Assembly: GCA_905147135.1 (NCBI GenBank)
Contig: LR990041.1
Span: forward strand, 18,103,907-18,167,906
Length of the DNA: 64,000 nt
Source: Blastobasis lacticolella
Lineage: Eukaryota; Arthropoda; Insecta; Lepidoptera; Blastobasidae
Direction of reading: 5' to 3'
Of the stretch, positions 1 to 9,945 are shown piece by piece. The position numbers and the translations under genes were made by a program. A model generated the notes under the pieces. The model worked only from the letters and a program-made list of their open reading frames with translations, made no database searches and was not told where the DNA came from. Every line of letters starts with the position of its first letter. Positions within the stretch are counted from its first letter, which is position 1.

Positions 1-2600
1 CCCGAATTTTCAATTTTTCCTCAGTGTATATGGTGCATGCACGTATGGGCTCCTTAATTAGTGTCCCTTATATGGTGCAAGCACGTATGAGTTCCTCAAA
101 TACTGCCGTAATCATTAATGTTTAGAGGGTAGTTTCATATTTTTATCAAATACGAGTCTGTTATTGGCGAAACGTAGTAGTACGACACTATTCACGGGAG
201 TGCGAGAGTGAATTGTACTTATTTCCTGTTTATTTTCCATAACTAACGAAATTGAGTTGTGATTCATTATGAGACCTAAAGGAAAATACATTTCAAATTG
301 TACATCTGAAGAAATTCGGAGTATCTTAGAGGAGAGTGATGGCGAAAATCAAATTATGGAAGAATTGGAGGATGTTGGTAAGTTTCCTTCAACTCAATAT
401 GAGGAGACTGTTGATGACATAAGAAACTTCATCAATGAAAATTCAGTAGTTTTTGAACAGTCTAGAATGTCGTCACCTGAACCAGTTTTACCTCTAATTG
501 AGGAGTATATTGTGTTGCCAGTAGCAGAAAATGAGATAGAAGTATCGAATTCGTCGCCACTTCCTAGAGTTGAGGAATATATACCAGTTATCTCACTAGA
601 ACGTAGAATTGAGGAAATTGTGCCTATGTTATCACCAGGTCATAACATAGAAGAACATGTGCCTGCTCCTAGAGTCGAGCAAAGACCGGCAGCAATTAGA
701 GTTGAGCCGCGTAATTTGCTACCAACAGCTTGGAACACTCAAATGAGACCTTTCGAATGAGAAATATTTACTGGCTTCGATCAGTTGAAGAGGCAAATTC
801 AATGTTTTACGGGTGATACTGATTTATGGTCAATATTTAGCTCAATTCTTGATGACGATATAATTTATTTAATGGTTGATCAGACTAACATTACGCTGCC
901 CAACTGCAACAGCTTCCCACACTGAAGCAGCATTCTCGTATAACACGATGGAAATATGTTACTGCTAATGAAATGCGCAAATTTATCGGTGTTTATCTAC
1001 TGACAGGACTAGTTGATTTTCCTACTGCAGAATGTTATTGAAAAAAGGACAAATTAGATTTTCATCCACTGTTTCATGAAATTTCAATGTCATACGATAG
1101 ATTTAGTGTGATTCACACATGTTGGCATTTTGTAGACAATACAAGTGAACATAGAGGAAGACTTTTCAAAATACAACCACTAATTGATAAAATTATTGAA
1201 AAATCGCGAAAAATATTCACACCAGGAGATACGATTGCAGTAGATGAGTCGATGGTTGGTTTCAGGGGGAAATGGAATATCCGTACATACAATCCCCAGA
1301 AGAGTGATAAATATGGAATTAAAATTTACAAATTAGGTACTGATACAGGTTACACCTGGAGCTACAAAGTTTACTCTGGAGAAGATCAAACAATGGAAGG
1401 TTTAGACAAACCGGGCTCTGTAGTTATTACTTTGGTTCAAGACTTATTGAATGAAGGCAGATTGTTGGTTACGGATAATTATTATACCAGTGTGCCTTTA
1501 GCTCGATATCTGAAGCAAAATAGAACAGATTTTTGTGGCACAGTCCGTAAGAACAGACGAAATCTCCCCCCAGAAGTAGTAAACGCGTCTCTCAAAAAAG
1601 GAGAAATTGTCGCCAAACAAAATGATTGTATGACCATTATGAAATGGAAGGATCAGAGAGACGTATTGGTTTTATTATCATGTCATGACCATCAAATGGC
1701 TATGTCAACGGGTTTCCGACCAATCATGAAACCAAAAATGGTATTAGAATACAGTCGTGGCAAGATAGGTATTGATGTGGCCGAACAGCTCGCAAACTAT
1801 AATTCGCCCGTGTGGAAAACTTGCTTTTGGTATAAAGTTGCTGTTGTAAATTGATCTATAAGGAGCTAAATCCTACAAAAGGAATGACACTTCTGACTGG
1901 TCATGAAACAATGATAAAGCATATATTGGGCATACAAGATGCTGGTCCTTCAAGTGGACCGTCATATCGAGCTAGCAATTCTAGTTTCAGGCGTTTCAGC
2001 CATGCATTGACGAAAATTCCACGAGGTCATGGTAATAAAATATCAAGAAAACGTTGTGGTGGCTGTTATAAAACTCTGACTGAACAAGAACGTACCGCCT
2101 CGGAAGCTCGAAAATTGGCGAAGAAAACGGACACTGAATGCAAAGCCTGTAAGGATAGGTTTTGCCTGTCTTGCTACAATATTTCCCATCCGTAATTTTT
2201 TTCCCACTTTTATGTTATGTAGGTACATACATACCCTGTTTTTTAATTATTTATTTGTTTCTTTTTTATAGATTTTCTTTCTTCTCTTTATTTTATTGTC
2301 TGTTTTCTTGTTATTTCAGTTTATATTTTGAACAACAAAATAAAAGTTTGGTTTATTTTCGTGTTTTATTTTTATATGACTACCTGGTAACATACTTCAA
2401 AATGATTGTCCGGTATTCACATATTATTTTTCACCATTTCATAGCCTATGTGTGTAACTTCAATTTTATGCTTAAAATCGCACGTGCAAGAATAAGCTAG
2501 CCTATTACTTCTCAAGGGCGCGTGACCCATATGTTATGCACTCACGTATCATTTATACCTCAGAGTGCCCCAAATGTGGGTCACACACAGGGAACGTGTA
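1..2600 (+). mobile_element. piggyBac-like DNA transposon, 5' end cut by window
   Basis: The transposase remnant at 269-2195 is framed by subterminal direct repeats with the core TATGGTGCAnGCACGTATG. Copies are seen near 29-54 and 72-96, and a diverged one near 2530-2562. The sequence at position 1 starts CCCGAA, compatible with a piggyBac end, but the TTAA target duplication would lie outside the window on the left. I could not define the right terminus with certainty; it is placed near 2600 after the last subterminal repeat. The element is non-functional because its gene is broken. Confidence 0.7.
269..2195 (+). pseudogene. piggyBac-family transposase, frameshifted
   Basis: This is a relic of a cut-and-paste transposase (DDE_Tnp_1_7 type). 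Three blocks are seen. Residues 1-163 (269-760) form an acidic N-terminus. The block 1087-1854 carries the catalytic core, with an Asp in AVDESMVGFRGK and an Asp in LLVTDNYYTS, both hallmark piggyBac contexts. The block 1851-2195 is in another frame and ends in the Cys-rich C-terminal finger (CGGC...CKAC...CLSC). Lesions are a stop after 760, a decayed stretch 761-1086 with a further TGA near 1041, and a frameshift around 1850 where ORFs overlap by 4 bases. The third catalytic Asp region is near IDVAEQLANYN. The family is known to insert at TTAA. No promoter was identified. Confidence 0.85.
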
Positions 2601-2786
2601 AACACTAATATAATGAGCGTTCAAAGACCAGTAGGAAAATCAACGTCTATTATCTTTTCAGGTCTCGACGTAATTATCCGCAAAATCTAAACGAAATTAT
2701 TAAAGAACTGTTGACGATAAGAATCAATTGCCAAGCCAAGCCAATAGTCTTTGATAACGAAGATGATTGAAGCGATTCTATTATTA
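2196..2786. other. 3' untranslated part of the piggyBac relic and flank
   Basis: AT-rich sequence follows the transposase stop, including an AATAAA at 2338. Subterminal repeats lie near 2520-2600. After about 2600 the sequence is unique and I see no gene. Confidence 0.5.
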
Positions 2787-2903
2787 TATACTTTATTGCA
2801 CATGAAATAAGTTAAAAAAAAACAATAATTATAAACGGTTGTTTACAAAGGTGGGCTTATCTCTGTAAGAGATCTCTTCCAGCCAACCCTACCGGGTGTG
2901 GAG
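2787..2903 (-). repeat. LINE/SINE 3' tail, CTTTATTGCA type
   Basis: On the minus strand this reads as a typical lepidopteran retroposon tail: a GC-richer block ending in GGTTGGCTGGAAGAGATC, a block with AAGCCCACCTTTGTA, then GTGCAATAAAGTAT. Related tails in this window are at 44341-44456 (minus), 56958-57042 (minus) and 47925-48005 (plus). No coding part is attached here. Confidence 0.55.
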
Positions 2904-3097
2904 AAAAGCAATAAGCGGGGAAGCAATAGATAAAGTGCACTACCTTTCTAAATAAGCTACGTTATATAAGTGCCTACCTATTACACATAAATACCTATAA
3001 TAATATACGTATGTATATAAACTATGAAATTTCAGATACGTATATATTGTATGCCATTTCTCAGAATGTACAGACAACGTTCATCATCATCATCAAA

Positions 3098-3462
3098 GAG
3101 CGTCGGTGGTCGAGCGGTTAGAGTATACGACTCGTGAGCCAGAGGTCCCGGGTTCGAATCCCGCTCCGGCCATATACCAATGACTGTTTTCTGAGTTATG
3201 TAAATTAGTTGAATACTAAACGATGCTCTTACGGTGAGGGAAAACATCGTGATGAAACCTGCACATTCAGGCGATTGGATGTGTAACCATGATCCAATCT
3301 GGTCAGGTTCCCCTGGTAGCAGGGTCATGGAGGTCAGATGGCAGTCGCTCCACTATAATTACCTGACCTGCCAAATCCTGGATAATGGTCAAAGCGGACC
3401 CCGGGCCCTCGTGCGCGAGAGCACAACCGGGACATTAACGCCAAGATGATGATGATGATCAT
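3098..3462 (+). mobile_element. tRNA-derived SINE, family 1, full-length copy
   Basis: The head carries both internal RNA polymerase III promoter boxes: box A TGGTCGAGCGG at 3107-3117 and box B GGTTCGAATCC at 3151-3161. The body continues with a conserved block around 3225-3310 (AAACATCGTGATGAAACCTGC, then GATCCAATCTGGTCAGG) and ends in (ATG)n at 3445-3460. A (CATCAT)n tract lies directly upstream, the complement of the tail. Other copies are at 41333-41552 (minus) and 19452-19695 (minus, head missing). Confidence 0.85.
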
Positions 3463-4035
3463 TACAGTCCACTGCAAGACTTAGGACCTCTCTCACGAAA
3501 GGGGAGGTTATTGCCATAATCTTCACGCTCCACGAGATCGGAGTGGCATAAATATAACAATGGAAAAATCTGCTACCCATTTTCCAGCCTACGGAGATTT
3601 TAGATATTTTTCCTTGAAATCATTGGTCGCCTTGTACGACACCTACAAGTGTAAAGTGTAGGATCTATTCTACTCTGACGGACACCATACGACCTCTGCC
3701 TTAAACGGCATATCTGCCGAATAATTGCGTTTTACCTAATACACATTTAGACTAAAGGAGCGAGAGTAACTAATGCCCGGTGCTCTGTACATATGTTCAG
3801 TCATTAATTTCTGACTGAGTGGACTAGAAACAAGAACTGTAAAGAGCAGAAAAGCTCTTAAGCGCTGTCCTAATTGGCAACGGTCGTGCGACCATGGACG
3901 TTATGCTATAACTATTATTGAAATAAAAGTGTATTTCATATAATATTTAAATTACAATTTACAATTATTAAGATAAAAAAATTAAAAAATAGCTTACTCT
4001 AACACCAACCTTAATTCTACCTAAACTAAATATAA
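3463..4035. other. no gene seen; short repeat at 3858-3890
   Basis: I see no coding sequence. A stretch of about 30 bases starting AGCGCTGTCC at 3861 recurs with changes near 10371 (GGCGCTGTCC, then AATTGGCAACGG in both), so a decayed dispersed repeat is likely. Confidence 0.4.
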
Positions 4036-4088
4036 AAAACTTGACCCAGGTCCCCCGAGTTTGGAAAGGTCCCCAGAAGGCTGGCCGC
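4036..4088 (-). repeat. left arm of perfect 53-bp inverted repeat around the RT gene
   Basis: This is the exact reverse complement of 7510-7562, which includes the last codons of the reverse transcriptase ORF. It begins AAAACTTGACCCAGG and ends AAGGCTGGCCGC. Similarity drops sharply on either side of the 53 bases. Either it is the 3' end of a second, inverted copy or a structural part of the element. Confidence 0.9.
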
Positions 4089-4704
4089 ATCTGACATCTT
4101 ACGTAAACAAATAGCTCCCGTATTTTAAATAAATTTAAATAGAAATACATGGTTAAAAGTGTTTTTAAAGCATTATTCTTGATTACTTAAGTGTGAAGTA
4201 TTATTTACTTGCATAATATACTCAAAATAAGTAAAATATTGTGAATAAAAACTGAACATATTGGACTACATACTGAAGCACTTGTCCATCTAACATAAAT
4301 AAAATTTACATATTGCACTAATAATATTGGGATTCGTGTGTGGAATTTTGGATAATAAATTAGTCATACATATTTTAAATTATTGGTACTGTTGTGCGTG
4401 ATATTTAGTGGTGTTGCGGCCGTTTTGTTTATTTATTTTAGCTTCATACGCCATAATGTCATGACAGATCGGCATGCCGTAGCCTTAGCAACGTTTACTG
4501 TTGCTTGACTGTTGCCATTGGAAATAAGCTGCGCATGAGAAAAAGCCGAAATCAAGTAATTTCCTTTGCACGTCTGGATTTGGCGCATGACGTGCCTCAG
4601 ACGTCACGTTTGAAAGTCACCCGGACTACAGTTGTCATTTGATATGTTTAAGATTATTTTGAAGTGTTTTTGTATATATAGTTTATCAGTTTATTTTTTT
4701 ACAC
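4089..4704 (+). other. presumed 5' UTR/promoter region of the RT element
   Basis: This 616-bp stretch lies between the inverted repeat and the start codon. It is AT-rich until about 4410, then GC-richer. The last in-frame stop before the ORF is TGA at 4660-4662. I see no TATA box or second ORF. Confidence 0.4.
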
Positions 4705-7566
4705 ATGTCCCAGGTTCCCAGTGCACAGTCGAGTTCGCTGGCAAATTGGATCCGTTGCCCCAGGTGCCCCCAGCCTCATTTATGTAAGGGACAGAGGGGC
4801 CTTAACATCCATATAGGTAAGGCGCACAAAGATCGCTGCGCCCTTACCGCCTCTGTCCCTTTGCCGGGCCCCGTTCCCACTGCTACAGCTGCAGTCCCAT
4901 TAAAGCCATTCTGGGAACGGGTGTCCGACTTTAAAACTTCAAAACGTGTCGTAAAAAGAATACCCCGCGGGGCGAGAGTTGCTGTTGCTCAGACCCTCGC
5001 GCGGGACATTCAAATTGCAACAACCAAGAACGACACGCATAGCTGGGAGCACCTTCTTACATTCCCATACCGCATTCTACATGTTGAAGATTCGGAGCCA
5101 AACAATGCTAATTCATTGACATCTTGTATAAAAAATAACTGTTTACATCCTGTCTCCCCCATTACCGTCAACGGACACCGTTTTTCTTCATATCCGAGTA
5201 TATTTCAACATGTAGAAAATAAAATTAGCGACGGTGATATTAAAGGGGCTGCCAGGATCCTTTTTTCCAGCGACACCTTTGCCCCCGACACGCCCGAGAC
5301 GTTGGCCGGCCTACGTTCTAAACACCCTGTACCTTCGGCAGATCTTCGCTTGCCAGATGCCCCTAGTGCTGCGGATCCCGCGCTGCAAATTTCAGCCGAT
5401 GCCGTCCGCCAAGCCGTTTATTCATTCCCTAACGGCTCGGCGGGTGGCATAGATGGCCTGACCCCGCATCACCTAAAGGACCTCTTGAGCTGCGCTGGTG
5501 AGGCTGAAGATATTCTTTTAAACGCTATTACGGGGCTCTTGAACCTTATGCTGTCAGGCGCGGTAGTTAGTTCTGTAATAGATACGCTATATGGTGCCAA
5601 TCTGATTGCTTTAAATAAAAAGGACGGGGGTATTAGGCCCATTGCAGTTGGCACCACCTACCGACGCCTGACAGCCAAGCTTTGTTGTAGATTCGCCGCC
5701 CCTAGCCTTAAAGATTATTTTCAGCCCCTCCAGCTCGGTTTTGGCACGAAAGGTGGTTGTGAAGCCACCGTTCATGCCCTCAGGACGTCCCTTATGAATG
5801 ACGGCGGTGAAGTTTTGCTGAAGGTGGATGTAAAGAACGCATTCAATTCTGTAGACAGGGGCGCCTTACTGGAACAAATTCGTACTAAATTGCCGGCCGC
5901 ATATAAATTTTTGTGGCAGTGTTACAAGGAGCCCACCAACCTTGTACACAAGGGCCACCTCCTGCACTCCGCGGTCGGCTGCCAGCAAGGCGACCCTCTC
6001 GGGCCGGCCATTTTTAGTCTCGCGATCCACCCCATTATCGAAAAACTAAATTCTAAATTTAACGTGTGGTACCTTGACGATGGAACTCTAGGAGGTGAAG
6101 CGAGCACAGTATTACGGGATCTGCAGCTCCTCATTCGAGAGTTCAGTGCCATAGGCATGGAGTTGAATTTCTCGAAGTGTGAGCTGTTTATCTCTGAATC
6201 TTGTCCGACGCCTGGCGCTATTTGTACTGCTTTTAGCGCTTTAGCTCCTAACATCACAGTCGTCGGCAAGTCCTCGCTTCACCTCCTAGGCTCCCCAATT
6301 TTTGATGATTCCTTCCAAAATTTTGTTGACAAAAAAATTCAAAATTTTAATGATGTTTCGGACCGCCTACTCCAAATCAACAGCCACATGGCTTATGTCA
6401 TAATTAGATACTGTTTATTTGTTCCTAAATTTATGTTCGTTTTGCGGTGTTGTCAGCTGTGGAAACATCCTGCTCTTTTAGAGTTCCTAGACAACACTGT
6501 GAAACAAACCCTCTGTTCTGTTATAAATATAAATTTTGACAATTCCTCCTGGGACCAGGCATCATTGCCTATTCGATATGGTGGTCTGGGCATTCGGAAA
6601 GTGTCGAATGTTTCTCTGCCAGCCTTTTTGTCCTCGGTGAATAGCTCGCAGTCCCTAGTAAATAAGATTTTGTCAAAACTGGGGACGTTTGAGTCGGCAT
6701 TCTCCACCGAGGCCAAAAATGCTTGGCAGTTGGCTTGCCCGGAGTCGGACCTTCCGGCTAATCCTTGCTCGCAGCGGCTTTGGGACGAGCCGCTCTGCAG
6801 ATTGGTGCGAAACAACCTTTTGAGCGCATCAACCAATTCTGCAGAGCGTGCTCGCCTCCTGGCAGCTGGCGAGTGGGAGTCGGGTCTCTGGCTACAGGCA
6901 ATGCCCTCTAAAAACATCGGCACTTTACTCGACCGTGCCACGTTTAGGATTGCCACGGCCCTTCGTCTTGGTGCGCCCTGTAGCGCTCCTCATCAATGCC
7001 GTTGTGGTCGTCCTGTAGATCAGCTCGGCCACCACGGCTTATCTTGCGGCAGGAGCGCTGGTCGCATTCCTCGTCACGCGGAATTGAACGATGTCATCCG
7101 CCGGGCTTTTACCACCGCTGGTGCACCCGCGGTGCTGGAACCGATTGGGTTAGCCCGCGATGACGGTAAGAGGCCCGACGGAATGACACTCACTCCGTGG
7201 AAGCTGGGACGGCCTCTGGTATGGGATGCTACTTGCATCGATACCCTTGCGCCGTCTCATCTTCCAGTGACCGCGTGTCAGGCTGCGACGGGTGCTGCCG
7301 CAGCTGAGAACGCCAAGCGGCGCAAATATGCTAGTCTCAGTGGCGATTACATATTTGCGCCATTTGGCGTTGAAACACTTGGGCCGTGGGGACCAGGCGC
7401 ACATTCCTTATTTCGGGGGTTATCTAAGCGCCTGGTCCAAATTACAAATCACCAGAAGGCTGGCCTCTTTTTGGGTCAGCGTTTAAGCCTCGCTATTCAG
7501 CGGGGCAACGCGGCCAGCCTTCTGGGGACCTTTCCAAACTCGGGGGACCTGGGTCAAGTTTTATAA
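4705..7566 (+). CDS. intact non-LTR retrotransposon protein: zinc finger, RT, restriction-like endonuclease
   Basis: This 953-residue ORF is uninterrupted. In order it has a C2H2 finger at residues 18-41 (CPRC...HIGKAH), a reverse transcriptase with motif A VDVKNAF near 373, QQGDPLGP near 427, catalytic YLDDGT at about 455-460, a C-terminal CCHC knuckle (CRCG...GHHGLSC) near 767-786, and a PD-(D/E)XK-type nuclease signature (RPDG near 822, then VWDATCID near 840). This order (finger, RT, CCHC, nuclease) is that of single-ORF, site-nicking LINEs of the R2/R4/NeSL/CRE assemblage that copy RNA at a nicked target. The YLDD box departs from the F/YADD box of other LINEs in the window. The start is the first ATG after an in-frame TGA at 4660. 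Codon use is GC-richer than the flanks. The ORF ends inside the inverted repeat. I cannot name the clade without a tree. Confidence 0.85.
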   Translation: MSQVPSAQSSSLANWIRCPRCPQPHLCKGQRGLNIHIGKAHKDRCALTASVPLPGPVPTATAAVPLKPFWERVSDFKTSKRVVKRIPRGARVAVAQTLARDIQIATTKNDTHSWEHLLTFPYRILHVEDSEPNNANSLTSCIKNNCLHPVSPITVNGHRFSSYPSIFQHVENKISDGDIKGAARILFSSDTFAPDTPETLAGLRSKHPVPSADLRLPDAPSAADPALQISADAVRQAVYSFPNGSAGGIDGLTPHHLKDLLSCAGEAEDILLNAITGLLNLMLSGAVVSSVIDTLYGANLIALNKKDGGIRPIAVGTTYRRLTAKLCCRFAAPSLKDYFQPLQLGFGTKGGCEATVHALRTSLMNDGGEVLLKVDVKNAFNSVDRGALLEQIRTKLPAAYKFLWQCYKEPTNLVHKGHLLHSAVGCQQGDPLGPAIFSLAIHPIIEKLNSKFNVWYLDDGTLGGEASTVLRDLQLLIREFSAIGMELNFSKCELFISESCPTPGAICTAFSALAPNITVVGKSSLHLLGSPIFDDSFQNFVDKKIQNFNDVSDRLLQINSHMAYVIIRYCLFVPKFMFVLRCCQLWKHPALLEFLDNTVKQTLCSVININFDNSSWDQASLPIRYGGLGIRKVSNVSLPAFLSSVNSSQSLVNKILSKLGTFESAFSTEAKNAWQLACPESDLPANPCSQRLWDEPLCRLVRNNLLSASTNSAERARLLAAGEWESGLWLQAMPSKNIGTLLDRATFRIATALRLGAPCSAPHQCRCGRPVDQLGHHGLSCGRSAGRIPRHAELNDVIRRAFTTAGAPAVLEPIGLARDDGKRPDGMTLTPWKLGRPLVWDATCIDTLAPSHLPVTACQAATGAAAAENAKRRKYASLSGDYIFAPFGVETLGPWGPGAHSLFRGLSKRLVQITNHQKAGLFLGQRLSLAIQRGNAASLLGTFPNSGDLGQVL
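7452..7525 (+). other. hairpin near the 3' end of the RT ORF
   Basis: CCAGAAGGCTGGCC at 7452-7465 is perfectly complementary to GGCCAGCCTTCTGG at 7512-7525, leaving a 46-nt loop. In the element RNA it would form a 14-bp stem just upstream of the stop codon. The right half overlaps the 53-bp inverted repeat. Confidence 0.8.
7510..7562 (+). repeat. right arm of perfect 53-bp inverted repeat
   Basis: Exact reverse complement of 4036-4088. It covers roughly the last 18 codons of the RT ORF up to just before the stop. The following 3' sequence is not matched beyond the left arm. Confidence 0.9.
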
Positions 7567-9129
7567 TATTTTGATTTTAAATGTAGTAATAATATAGGTA
7601 ACCATAATTTTATCTAAGCTTCTCATAATGGGCGTTTAAACGGCCATAACTTTTCTGAAAATCCAAGTAAGCAAGAATTTTTTCAGTATTTTTCCCATAA
7701 AGAATCCAATTTATTTTTATTTATTTATTTATTATACAGTTTAACATCAGTTAATTCAATTTAAATTTGTGGCATTATAAAATTGTAGTGCCAATAAGTA
7801 AACTACAATTTATGATATAAACCCACTATTGTTATCTACTTAAAACAACAACAAAAAATGAGCAAAACTGACAATTCTAAATCATATATGAAATTAACAT
7901 TATTATAAAAACAAAAACGTAACAAAGACTGTGAGGGCACCGTAGCTTGCGTCATCGAGTACAAGAAATATACCACTTTGTAGCGATAATAGAGGTCTAG
8001 GAGACCCACAAAGCGGTGGTCAAAATGTATGTTTTATCACCCTTTGTTTCAATAAAAATACTAATATTTAGATAGTCTTTGAATATATATTTTTGTAAGT
8101 GCCACAAACTTATCCAAAACTGGAACTTTGGAAAAATGGCGGCACTGGATTTTGATATGCATTACCACATGTCAAGCCAACAAAGCGACACCGTCACCGG
8201 ATCGGATGAGTTTGTGACCTAATGCTTGTCCATCCACTCCACTCCACCAATCTGATCCAATCTGGTCAGGCACTCTGTGACCCAACAGTTCATTGAATTT
8301 GAAAATGATGCAAGTACGTTCTATAAATTCAGAGTGATTCCATAAACTATGACTATTGCGCTGATTCATGATACGAGACGAGCACAGCCATTGTAATATT
8401 CCCCCTCAAGTCATAGATGAATAAGTAATGAAGGGTGAGGAAGTATCTACAGGCAACGGTTGTAAACAAGTTATGTTAAGACATCGCTTGATATTTTATT
8501 TTGGCAGCTATATTATTGGAGAATTTTTGCATTGCAAATTTAGTAATACTTACTGTGACTTTCAGTAGCTGTTTTTTTTTCTTGGACTTTCGATCGCCCG
8601 ACACATATATTCTACACGTTTATGGGAATACTCCTAACCAGGTCTCATGGGGTCACCATGAACCCAGGCCGGTGTTAACGTTGCTATATTATACCTTGAA
8701 ATATGCTTACGTTGTCTTATAGTTAGTAAGACTGCTTTTTCTAACTTTAATTATAACTTAATCATCAACAAATACAACAGACGTATCACTACAACAAGGA
8801 CAACACGAATGAATTAATGGTAGAATAGAATAAATATTTGACATTCATGACGTAACACTATATGAGATGCCAGTGAAGTTATGTCACACTTCAAATTACA
8901 ATAATATTTTAAATACAATCTGTCGTCTGATGATATTTTTATTGCAATTCAAAAGAGTTTTGGGAACTTCCTAGACCATGCGACTAGATACAGGCTGCTC
9001 CAAATTGATATCGATGGTTTTTTGGTAAATAGTGGACCGATTATTATGATACTTCGCAGATTTGTTATAATTACACTTGGAATGCTTGGGGTGTCACGGA
9101 AAGTGTTAAGATAAAATGAGTCCACTAGC
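7567..9129. other. 3' UTR of RT element, then sequence without genes
   Basis: AT-rich sequence with (TATT)n near 7709-7732. A block at 7930-8090 starting TGTGAGGGCACCGT resembles 52610-52720, suggesting a dispersed repeat. I see no convincing coding sequence. Confidence 0.4.
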
Positions 9130-9400
9130 CAAGAACACGGCATCAAGCAGCGTCTATCAAGCTCGAATCCTCGCTTTTTGGGCCATGTCTCGCGACGAGG
9201 AGTTTTGTCTGTGGAGCGCCTAGTGGTACAGGGAAAGGTGGAAGGCACAAGACCACGCGTAAGATCACCGATGCACTGTACCGACCAAGTGGAAGCTGCC
9301 GTTAATAGTACTCTCTATGAGTGTACTAGGAAAGCAGCAGTTCGAGAGAGTGGCGACGGATAGTGAAGCGTGCTGCCTTAACCGACGAACACGACTCTGT
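9130..9400 (+). pseudogene. RTE-like LINE C-terminal fragment
   Basis: The translation includes GHVSRRGVLSVERLVVQGK, then EGTRP and a W/C-containing TDQVEAA segment. This matches, from memory, the C-terminal region of endonuclease-reverse transcriptase LINEs common in moths. It lacks the endonuclease and RT domains, so it is a 5'-truncated and diverged remnant. The readable frame starts before 9178 and ends in a stop at 9361. Confidence 0.55.
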
Positions 9401-9719
9401 CCAGAGTGTAGCAAATTAAAAGAATGTAAAACTAGTAGAATTCACCTTTGTCTAAAACGTAAGGGCAACCTGTATATACGTCTCGGTATTACCCTTCCAA
9501 CGCTTCCATTAACTCATGCCACATAGGTATATCGAATACTACTGCCACATACCTAGTCTGGATGTGACATCGAATGTAATCAATCAAGCAGTTTATTTAT
9601 TTGCTAAAATACATGGTGCTTAAGATGTACAAATATAGGTGTTAAAATTTGTTAACCCAGTAGGTGTATTTGAATACAATAAAGGTGAAAGACCTTATGA
9701 AACGTGCAAATTGTCATTA

Positions 9720-9945
9720 AAATTAAATTGTCATATGTTTTTTATGTAGTACGGCAGACAAACAGGCAAGCGGGCAACATGATGGAAAGTGGTCACCACC
9801 GTCTATGGGCAGCATCATCACCATGGGAGTTACCAATGCATATCAATCCTCTGAAGCGACCTCTAATATACCTCTTGAACGATCCCATGTCATAGTCCAA
9901 AGGAAACACTGTGGCTGGGAGGTCATTCCACATTCGAATAAATAA
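9720..9945 (-). pseudogene. LINE C-terminal/3' UTR fragment
   Basis: On the minus strand the sequence reads RMWNDLPATVFPLDYDMGSF, followed by a decayed basic stretch and DDAAHRRW before a stop. WNxLP near the C-terminus is a usual feature of CR1/Jockey-group ORF2 proteins. The tail runs into the (TAAATAA)n at 9938-9950 on the other side, so orientation and extent are approximate. Confidence 0.55.

Noticed and set aside
3098..3172. tRNA gene on the plus strand (also 41462-41545, 46066-46137 and 56676-56745 on the minus strand)
   Set aside because: Boxes A and B are good, but the acceptor and anticodon stems do not close properly and a shared SINE body follows in each case.
8235..8280. SINE family 1 fragment (TGATCCAATCTGGTCAGG)
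   Set aside because: Only about 20 bases match and the flanks do not align with the SINE body.
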